From NCBI RefSeq assembly GCF_033115175.1, contig NC_084837.1:64193266-64257265 (forward strand): a stretch of DNA of 64,000 bases. The letters are read 5' to 3'. Of this stretch, positions 45,252 through 55,700 are shown in pieces. Position numbers and translations under genes: made by a program. This stretch comes from Lepus europaeus (lineage: Eukaryota; Chordata; Mammalia; Lagomorpha; Leporidae). The notes under the pieces are model-generated. The model saw nothing but the letters and a program-made list of their open reading frames with translations, ran no database searches and was not told where the DNA came from. The stretch's first letter is position 1, and the number at the start of each line of letters is the position of its first letter.

Positions 45252-48200
45252 CTAGCGCCCCTGTCCTGTGTCCTCTCTGCCCGAGTCCTCCTGGCCAGCC
45301 CCGCTGTGTCTGGCTCGTCGCCGGTCCAGAGCCAGCTGGAGGGCGCGCTTCACAGAATCCAGGTTGTTGAGAACATTGTACCGACTCAGGGCCACCAGCC
45401 GATCGAAATCCTCGGGTTCAAAGGTGAAGCTCATCATGCCGTAGGGGGTGTCTGGCCCGTGGACCGTGAAGTCCCCAAAGGCCTTGTCCACAGCTGTTTG
45501 CCGCTGCACACCTGTGAGGGAGGGAAGTGAGGCGATGCCAGGCCAGACACTTGGAGCAACCGACTCGCAGCAGACAGCCACTGTGCCTGCCTTGCCCCCA
45601 GGACATCCAGCTGGCTCTCTGTCCAAGATGGGCCCACGCGGGCCCCCATCTCAGCTCAGCCCAGTGCGGCCACTCAGGTCCAGGGAGCAGAGGACAGCAG
45701 CGGGCACTTGGGCCGTCCAGAAGACCGGCCTTTGGGGTGTTACCCCGGAATGGCCTCCCAACACCCCAGGGCTCTGGAGTGCAGAGGCCCCGTGTGGCCC
45801 TCCCCTTACCTGGGGCCAGGTGCGTGCGAAAGGTGCGGTTGACCAGGGGGAAGTGCAGCACGATGGGTGCACGGGGGTCCTCAGCCTCCGCAAACAGATA
45901 GCACTCTTGGGGCCGCTCCATGTCCTCAGGGCCCACCTCGATGCTGGGGAAGGGGATGCCCCGGTCCAGGCAGTACTGTTCCGTCTCCCGTAAGGCCTGC
46001 ACAGGGAGGCGAGCCTCTGACCTGTCTGCCCGCGCCTGGGCTCACAGGACACAGGCCTCAGCACCAGCTCTGCCTCTAGTGGTTGAGTGGCTTCAGGCAG
46101 GTGGCAACACCTTTCTGATACATAGCTAACATAACAGAGGGAACAGCTCCTAGTGGGGCTACTGGGAAGGTTAGCAGTGGCCAATGGTGATCAACCGGCA
46201 ACCACTGGGTGCTGCCATCACCATCACTCCTCCCGTACCCACCCACAGCCTCCCTCTCTGCTGCCCCTTAGGGGCCCAGGGTACTGCTCCGTGTTCACAG
46301 AAGTTCTGAGTTGGTGCAGGCTTTGTCCTTCCTCCTGTCCCAGACTGCCACTGGGAAGAAAAGAGGTGGCCAGGGAGGGAAGGGCTGGCCCAGGAGCATG
46401 GCCAGAACCCACATCTGGGTGACAACATCTGTCCATTCCCCGTATCCTGTGACCAAGTACCTAGTAGGCTCTCCTAGCAGGGACCCTGATGACTCCACTG
46501 TTACCATAGTAATACAGGACAGCAGGCCCGGGCCCAGCCTCGGGGCAGCCATCCTAAGCTAGGTGGGCAGGGTATGCAGTGGGCGGCTTCCACTGACCAG
46601 GGCAACTCCTGAGGGCCCCTCCCGGTCTCCTCTTCCTCTCCATTCTGAACCCTGCATTCCAGTGCTGCCAGCAGTGAGCGCACGCACACACACACACACA
46701 CACACACCCAGAGGGGTGCCCAGGCCGCCCTCACAGGATGAGCCCAAAACACGCACAGGCAGGCTACCCCAGCAGAGCCCCTTCCCCCACCCCACTGTCC
46801 ACGACCCTCCGTAGCTCGCCTGAAAGGGGCTTTCCAGGGAGTAGTCGAAGGACAGGATGAGGTCCACAGCTCGCTGGGGCAGCAGGGCCAGCGGGAAGGG
46901 CGAGTTGATGGCGAAGCCGGCATCCACCAGGTGCAGGCTGTCCCACGTGGGCGTGAGCTGGTTGGGTAAGGCGTCCCGGTGCGCGGCTGCAAGCGCAGGG
47001 CCCAGGGTGCTCGTCTCACTGGCAGTCCTCTGCCGGTTCTCCCTCCCACCCGCCCCCCTCTGAGAGCCATGGCCTTCCCGCCCTCCAAGCCCTTGGCCCG
47101 GCATGGTCAGCAGGCGACAGGAGACCATCAGGCAACCCCGGCCCAAGGCTGACCCTGGGAAGCCAGAGGCACAGGTGGGAAGGGGGCACCTTTCCAGGCC
47201 AAGAACTCGCTGCTGGCTCCGTAGTCCCTGTGCAGGCAGAGGCCCCGGGTGAAGTTGGGGCTGTCGGCGGCAGTGAGGCGGGAGGTGAGTAAGTCCAGCA
47301 TGGCCTGGGAGAAGGGCCCCTGGCGGGTGAAGAGCCGCGTGCACAGCCGCGCTGGGTCGTGCACCTGCAGCTTCTGGCAGCCATCTGGGTAAGGGTGGAA
47401 ACCACAGGGCAGCCGTGCATCTGGGGATCCCGACAATGCAGGCAAATGCCCACCCCGCCACCCTCCAGACCTTCCCAATGGCCTCACCTTCACATTCCCC
47501 ATGTTCCCAAAGATGCCTATGATGTGGCTTTTATTCAATAATAAAGGGTCTCCCCTATTGTGGTTATTACTACTATTTGAAAGCCAGAGCAATAGAGAGA
47601 AAGACACAGAGAGGGGGAGATCTCCCATCTGTTGCTTCACTCTCCAGATGCCTGCAACAGCAGGGGCTGGGACAGGCCAAGGCCAGGAGCCAGGAGTTCC
47701 ATCCAGGTCTCCCACGTGGGTGGCAGGGACCTAAGCACTCGAGTCATCACCTGCCGCTTCCCAGGACGCATACTAGCAGGAAGGCCCACGTGTAAGGACC
47801 ATCATGAGGATGCTTCCCCGGTCCTGTGGCACACGGGGCAAGACCCTCAGTCACCCTGGGGTATGCAGCTGAAAAGAGAGGACTTCTGGGCTGAACCCTA
47901 AGAGCTGAGTGAGGGGTCAGTGCTGTGGCATATCGGGTAAAGCCACCACCTGCAGTGCCGGAATCCCTTATGGACAATGGTTCGAGTCCTGGCTGCTCCA
48001 CTTCCAATCTAGCTCCCTGCTAACAGCCTGGGAAAAGCATCAGAAGACGGCTCGAGTGCTTGGGCCCCTGCATCCATATGGGAGAGCTGGAAGAATCTCC
48101 CAGCTCCTGGCTTTAGATGGGCCCAGGCCTGGCTGTTGCAGCCACTGGGGAGTGAACCAGTGGATGGAAGATCTCTATCTCTCTGTCTCTCCCTATCCCT

Positions 48201-49674
48201 TTCTCTGTAACTCTGCATTTCTAATGAATGAATCTTTAAAAAAAAAAAATAAATAAATAGCTGAGCAAGAGACCGAGGCTAGAAAGTCGGGCAAGGAACT
48301 GCACAGAGGGCTCTCAGGGCCACTGAAGGGTCAGGGTGGAGGGGAGCCAAGGCGGGGGAGTGGGTTAGAGTCAACCAAACACCCAGAGGACCTGGGCTGG
48401 GTTTGCCTCATTGGAGCCCAAAGCAGAGACTGTGGAGGCGTGGCCTGTCATTCCTGTGGGCACCCGGAGACCCCCCCCAAGCTAGCAGCCAAGTCCTCAG
48501 CCACCCCCTCGCCCACCCGCATCCCTCTGTGGGGACCCCGTACCTATGATGTTCACACTGCCCCTGTGCCTGTTCAGGAAGCCCAGGCCCGAGCCACCCA
48601 TCTTCAGGAAGATCTCATCCAGGCTGGCAGCAAAGGCGCTGCCCCACAGGCCTAAGGAGACAGGCAGAGCCCTGGTCCGTGCGAGGGCCCGGCCGGGCCC
48701 CAGCCAGCCTGTCCCCCGCCCCGCAGCCCACACTCACCCTGCAGGTAGCAGAGGCGGGTCTCTGGCCGCACCCGCAGCAGCCGCCCCATGAAGAACTCGG
48801 AGCCGAAGAGCGCGGTGGGAACGTGAGCCCCGTACTTGGGGAAGCCGACCTCGTGGGGGGTGAACTCACACCACTCTGCGGGCCCACGGGAAGAAGGCAG
48901 AGGCACTAGGGGCTGCCCACCGGGGCCCTTGCGCCTGAGTGAGCCCACTGAACTCCGAGGACCCCGTCTATGGCTTCATCCCACGAGCACCCACCTCTCC
49001 CTTCCATTGCCACATCACACACCTGCGAAGTCTTCCCCACTGACGTTGGAGCAGACGTTGATGCTGGCGTAGATGGGGTAAGGGTTCTGAGCCCGGCTGA
49101 CCGCTTCCTGCTGGTCAGACAGCTTGGCAGTGTTTTCCTGGGAAGGAAAGGAGGGAGGCGGCTTGCCTTTTAGGGGTCCACGGTCCCCATCCCCAAGGCC
49201 CAAGGCCAGCTCACTGCAGTCACCGGGGCCAGCGCTTCGGAGACAGCTCTCAGGGACGAGCTGCAGTCTGCAGCAGAGCGAGACCAGTGAGTGCTGCAGA
49301 CGGGCCCAGGGGCTTTGGGAACACGTCCCGGGGCAGAACGCAAGGCAGTCAGACTGACAATTTAAGAGCAGTCCCTGACAACCAGTCTAATTTATGATTT
49401 AAAAAGTAAATCCTAGGGCCAATGCTGTGGTGTAGCAGGTAAAGCCACCACCTCCAGTGCCGGCATCCCATATGGACACCGGTTCGAGTCCCGTCTGCTC
49501 CACTTCCAATCTAGCTCTCTGCTATAGCCCGGGGAAGCAGTAGAAGATGGCCCAAGTGCTTGGGCCCCTGCACCCACATGGGAGACCTGGAAGAGGCTCC
49601 TGGATCCTGGTTTCAGACTGGCTCAGTTCCAGCCATTGCGGCCTTCAGGGGAGTAAACCAGCAGATGGAAGACC

Positions 49675-49726
<52 letters not shown>

Positions 49727-52700
49727 CCTCCCCCTGCCTCCTCCCTCCCTCCCTCTTTGTAACTCTGCCTTTCAAATAAATAAATAAAAGCTTAAAAAAT
49801 AAAAAAAATAATCCCTAGGAAATGTAGAAGAGAAATCATTTATGATTCCACCCTCAGCTGACAACCACGCACCAGCGAGTAGGGCGGCTGGGAACCCTCT
49901 CCCTACTGACAGCTTGGGCCTGCAGTTCTCAAGGTAGCGGCCAGGTGGCGTGGCTTTGCCTCTGAGCCACAGGCTAGAATCATTTTCTTTTCTTTCTTTT
50001 TTTTTAATAATTAGGTTTATTTAACACCAACTGTTCTTTTCTTTTTTTTTTTTTTTTGACAGGCAGAGTGGACAGAGAGAGAGACAGAGAAAGGTCTTCC
50101 CTTGCTGTTGGTTCACCCTCCAATGGCCGCTGCAGCCGGCGCACTGCGCTGATCCAAAGCCAGGAGCCAGGTGCTTCTCCTGGTCTCCCATGGGGTGCAG
50201 GGCCCAAGCACTCGGGCCATCCTCCACTGCACTCCTGGGCCACAGCAGAGAGCTGGCCTGGAAGAGGGGCAACCCGGACAGAATCCGGCGCCCTGACCGG
50301 GACTAGAACCCAGTGTGCCGGTGCCGCAAGGTGGAGGATTAGCCTATTGAGCTGCGGCGCCGGCCTAGAATCACTTTCAAAACCTACCTGTGGGAGGGCC
50401 CTACTGGTGAGCCACCAGAATCAGTATCTTTGGAAGCAGGGCCGGGCATGGGTGTCTGACAGGCTGTGCAGGTGATTCCAATGACCACTGCAAGCTGGGC
50501 TCGCCCTCCCCAGGGGCAGGAGCGTCAGAAAGGTGAAGCCGTGTCAGCCCAGCCTGTTCTCACTCCTTCCCACCAGGGGCGCTCAGACCTCCAGGACAGC
50601 TTTACACACCTGGGGGGGGGGGGGGGGGCGGGGCAGGCGGAAGCCTGCATTCATGTCTTGCTCTTCTCTCACCTCCTGGTACAGAAAATACTCGATGAGG
50701 AGGCCCCAGAAGTCAACGAGGGACACGCTGTGGCCACTGTCCTCCCGGAGCCCCAGTTCCTGAACGTAGTACTGCAGCCGCTCTGGGGACACTGCGCCCA
50801 CCTTCCGGCTGCAGACCCGAGCCCGGGCATGCTCAATGGGGCCCTTCAAGGCCACCTGGGACCAGGCTGGGTCCTTGTAGAGCGTGGAGATGCACCTGGG
50901 GACAGAAGGATGCCTGCGCATAGGGGCGGGGGCATGCAAGGGGAAGGAGGCGAGCAGGAGACTCCAGGGGCCCTCCTCTCCCATCACTCACACCTGTTGC
51001 CCCAGAGCCTCCCCAGCTCGGAGGAGCCCCTCGGCCCCTCCCTCCCCTCCTGGATGCAGGTGCCCCGCCTGCCCAGGGACTCCATCTGAGCACCAGGGCA
51101 CACTCCTGTGCTTTCCAGGGTCTTCTCCGCTCCTCACTCTGCCCCCACCACACTCACCAGGTGGACCCAGAGACCCCACTCAGGTAGGTCACGGCGTCCA
51201 GGAGGCCGAGCTCCTGCAGCCCTGCCAGGCTGCCGTACAGGGACGTCATGGCTCGGGTTCCACCGCCAGAGCCCAGCACAGCCACCACGGGTACCTGGCA
51301 CAGCAAGGACAAAAACTACTACTTCCGTCATGCAAGAGGTCTTCCGAGAGCTCACAGGAAATGCTTGCGGGGAAACAACTAGGCATGGACTGACAAAAAG
51401 TTACCTTTGAATTCCATTTTCCATGGACTTTTTAAAGTCCCCTCATGTGCACCATTCTTCTAAGAGCCTTACCTGTATTTTCTCATTGAATCGTCACAGC
51501 CACCCAATGAGAGCCCATTTCACAGATGAAAAGACAGGGGCACAGGAAGGTTAAGTGAGGTGCCCAGATCAGACAGTGACAATCCATCGAACCCAAGCCG
51601 TATGCTCCAGGGCTGACTTTGACCCATGAGACCAGGGAGGCACAGTTGATAAAGTACAAGCAGACAAAGCAGGGTTTCTTGGCGCTGTTGATATTTTGTA
51701 CTACTGCATGTTGGGCCAGGTAGTTCTTTGCTGTGGGATGCTCGGATGTTGGAGCCAGCTTAGTGGCATTCCTGGCTGTTAGCCAGTAGCTGCTGGAAGC
51801 TCCCCTCAGCTCCCCCCATCCCTGAAGTGACAGCAACAATGTCTAGATGTTAATGAATGTCCCCAGCTGAGAACACTAAGCTGGGATGACGGCCTGTTTG
51901 GGGACCCCGATGACCTAGAAGCCAGAGGCTTCAGAAGCCCCCAGGTGCTAGGGCCCTTGGGTCGGAGGGGCCTGCTGGGAGCAGAGCTGGAGCTTTTTGG
52001 CTGCTGGGCTTTTGCACGAAGGTTTGGTGCATCCCACCCCAGACTTCCAGTCCTTTCCCCGTCCTTTTCTGCTGGGAAAAATGGTCGCCCCCGGCCCCAG
52101 CTTGAGGAGGACACTTCGAGGTGAGGTGGGGCAGAGCGGCACGTGGGCTTCTCCGTGCCAGGCAAGCCCTGTCCCACATGCAGGGGCAGCTGGGAGTCCC
52201 AGGCCGCTCCTGGGCTGCCCCGGGCCGTCTGCCAGCGTGCCTCTCCCCTGCCAGCCTCCCAACCACAGCTCAGCCCCAAGCAGCCTCTTGGCTCAGGCAG
52301 CCACGCACCTGCCATCTCCAGACACCTTGGACCACTGCGGGGGGAATCAACCATGTCCCCGCCTCCCTAGATTCCCATGCTGAAGCCCAGCCCCACAAGG
52401 TGACTGAGTTTGGCGAAAGGAGGTAATAAGGGAAAATGAGGTGTTCAGGACGGGACCTTAATCCAACAGGACTGGCATCCTCACAAGAGGAAGAGACGTG
52501 AGAGCGCTCTCTGTCCCTCCCTCTCCCTTGCTCCCTCTTTTTTTCTCTCTCCTCTGCTCTCCTCTCTCTCCCTCCCTCCTTCCCCCCTTCCCTCTTCCCC
52601 CCTCCTTCCCTCTCCACAGAGGAGAGGCCAGGTGAGATCACAGAGGGGGGGGTTCCCTCGGGAACAACCCTTGGGCACCTTGACCCTGGACCTCAGCCTC

Positions 52701-55700
52701 CAGTGCTGTGAGGACGTATACGTGCCCGTGGTTTAAGCCACGCAGCCCAGGGCAGTCTGTCACGGCAGCCCAAGCAGACAAAGCTGTCCACTCTTGGCCA
52801 GCGCTGTTCAGCCCTCATTCCCGGCGGGTCCTTCCTCCTGACCGTGCCCATCAGGGCCAGCAGATGGGCCTGCTCTTTCGTCTCTGCTCCCTGTCCCGCT
52901 CCAGCCACGCAAGTCCACTCAGGGGAACAGGCCAGAGATGTGGTCCCAGCGGCTCTGGGGTCAGCTTCCTCCTCCGTTCCATACCTGGTCACTGTTCAGG
53001 GCCTCGCTCAGGCCCAGCACCTGCTGCAGGGCCCTGGACACGACCTGCTTCCTCCTGTCCAGAAACTGCCGCTCCCCATCACAGAGGCCAAAGCCAAGGC
53101 GCAGATCCAGGTCCCCAGAGCTGCCGGGGTGGGGGGTGGGGAGAGGTAGGGGTGTACCAGGTGACTGGGCAGTGGGGGAGGGCCCAGCTCACTCTTCCCA
53201 AGAGCAGACCTGTGCTCCCTGGAACCCCTTAGAAAGCACCCGAGGGACTGTCCACGAGCAGGGAACGGTGGGCGCCCCTGGCCTGGGCGCCTGGGCAGGC
53301 AGCACACCCTGGGGGAGCACCCCACTCTTCCAGCCTGGAGTCCCGCCTCACCTCATCTCTGCCTGCACGCTCAGCGCCACCTCCAGGCCCTGGAAGAGAC
53401 AGCAGCTCAGCCCCAAGCTCACAAGCAGGATCCTCCCAGGGGAGAACGCTCACCACCTGTGCCCCCTGCTCGGACCCCTGGGTGGTCACGGGGCAGGCTG
53501 GCGGGGGAGGAGGGCTACAGCTCCCAGTCCGAGCCTTACCTGCCCTAGGACCACGAGGCGCTGCTCCTCCCTGCCTAGGGGCAGCAAGGAGAGCGGGACG
53601 GCCCCCTTGCCCAGCTCGAGAGTCTGAGCCTCCAGCTCAGCACTGGGGTCACCCTGTGGAGAAGGGGACCGGCCAGGACCTCAGCAGCCGGCAGGAAGCG
53701 GCCTGGAGGCGGCACCGAGTCCACAGCCCGCCCTTGGCCCTGGGCCGGCTCACCTGCAGGACCACCCGCTTCTCCCCCAGCTCCACATCCAGTCTAGAGC
53801 TCAGCACTGGGTTCACGTGGAAGGTGAAGGTAGGGGTGAGGCCCAGCTCCGCGGGAGGCTGCAGGGGTAAGAGCTGGGGCTTCTCGCAGGCCCCAGGCAC
53901 TGCCAGTTGGATCTGTGTCACACCTGAAAGCAGAGGGCCCAGGTGGAGGATGGAAGTGGGGGGGGGAGGGGGCGCAGGTGCTGCTCACGATGGCACCACC
54001 TGGGCCTTCTCTTCCCGCAGGGGGTGCCACTCATCACCCACTCTTACCACACCGTGGCCAGTCAGGAAGGACCCTTGAGCTTCCTCTAGCCCTGCCCACG
54101 TCAGACCTGGGCCCCTGGGGCGGACGGGAACACACAAGGGCCCGGGGAGGGGAAAGGCAAGGCCTGGGGAGGGAGAGAGCCCCCGCCCCTAGCCTGTGGG
54201 GCTGGCGATGTTCAGTATGTTGTTATACAGTAGATGATTATATACAATTAATTACCTATTTGTTGCTATATATTAGTTACCAGTTTCTAACTAGCAGTTT
54301 CCCTGTGCAAACTCTGTGCTCACTGCCTGGGGCCCGGTTTGTAGGCCGAGAGGAAACCAGGAATACATGGGCTGTGAGCCCTTCCCAGCCTTTGCTTCCA
54401 AACCTGAGCCCTTGGCAGGGCGTGAAAGGAAGACTGGGACCACAGTGTCGAGAGGAGGGGCGGGCATCGGGGAAGCAGAGAAGGGGAGAGGGGCGGGCCT
54501 ATAGGCCGGGGGGCACAGGGCTGCTTCCTGCCCTCTTCCAGCCTTCCTGGAAAGGAAGTTGGACCCCAGAGAGAACAGGCCAGGCAGAGGGCCCACAGCC
54601 AGCCTCACAAGAGTCCCAGACCCCACACACAACACCACAGCCACAGAGACCCCGCGGGTCCCAGGATAGGAGACACCTCAGGAGCAGAGGTGCAGCCTGG
54701 GCCCCTCCTCAACCCTGCAGCCCCACCCCGACCAGGCGAGACCCTTGGGCTCCACTTTGAGCCTGAGTGTCACGAATTAAAAGAGGATGATAATTGCACC
54801 CACTGAATTGTTAGACTTTTTTTCCTTTAATCCTCCTAAGTGCTCAGCCCACGGCCTGACTCAGGGTGAGCGCTCTGCTCTGTGTGACCGAGGCTGGACT
54901 CAGCCTGCAGGCGTGGCCCCAGCATCCAGGGGCGCCTTGGCTGTCGTGGCCTTGGCTCCAGGCCCTCTGCAGCGGGCTGGGCAGCCCTGGACCTTCACTT
55001 CCCCGGGGGAGGTGAGCTCCGGCTCCCCCGACCAGTGACCACCCCCTGCCCTCTGACTTGGAGCTGCACCGGTGACTCGCGCTGGCTGGTGACACATGAG
55101 TGAATGACCAGTGGGTGACCAAGCGCTTGGACAGCTCTTGCTCAATTGGGCTTGCTCAATTGTACCTTTGCGATGTCTTAAGAACAAGTCCAGGCTGGCA
55201 TGCCAATTACAGAGAGGAGAGACATATGGGTAGAGACAGGCTACCCCCTCCCCATGCCACCTGCAGCCCTAAAGCCCCCGCTGACCACGGGGTGTGTGTG
55301 TCAAGAACCACGGCTTGGGGGCCTCTGAGATGCTGTGTGTGTGGCAGAGCCATCGCTGAACTGATACAATCTCTACACTTGGACACTTGCAGGGACAGGA
55401 AGTGCCCTCCCCCCAGGGACCATCTGTCCCTCCCGGGGTCGGCTTTGAATAGTGGAAGACATAAGACTCTTCTGCTCCTCAGCACCAGCAGCCCCTCCCC
55501 AGGGGGTCGGGGGAGAAGGCCAGACCCAAGGCTGCTGGCCGGACTCACCGCACTCTCGAAGTGAGGCTATCCCGTCTCTCCCTAGGGTGCCCTGGATCTT
55601 CAGGCAGGGCTGGGCCTGGGGAAGGCAGAGGCCCACAGGGGCCAGACAGCCCATGGGGTCCGAATTAGGGGGAGAGGCCGGGACAGGGTCCAGGAACTAG

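Noticed and set aside
45448-45993. Plus-strand open frames over the PLA2G4F 3' exons
   Set aside because: Shadows of the minus-strand exons; splice sites and protein similarity are all on the minus strand.
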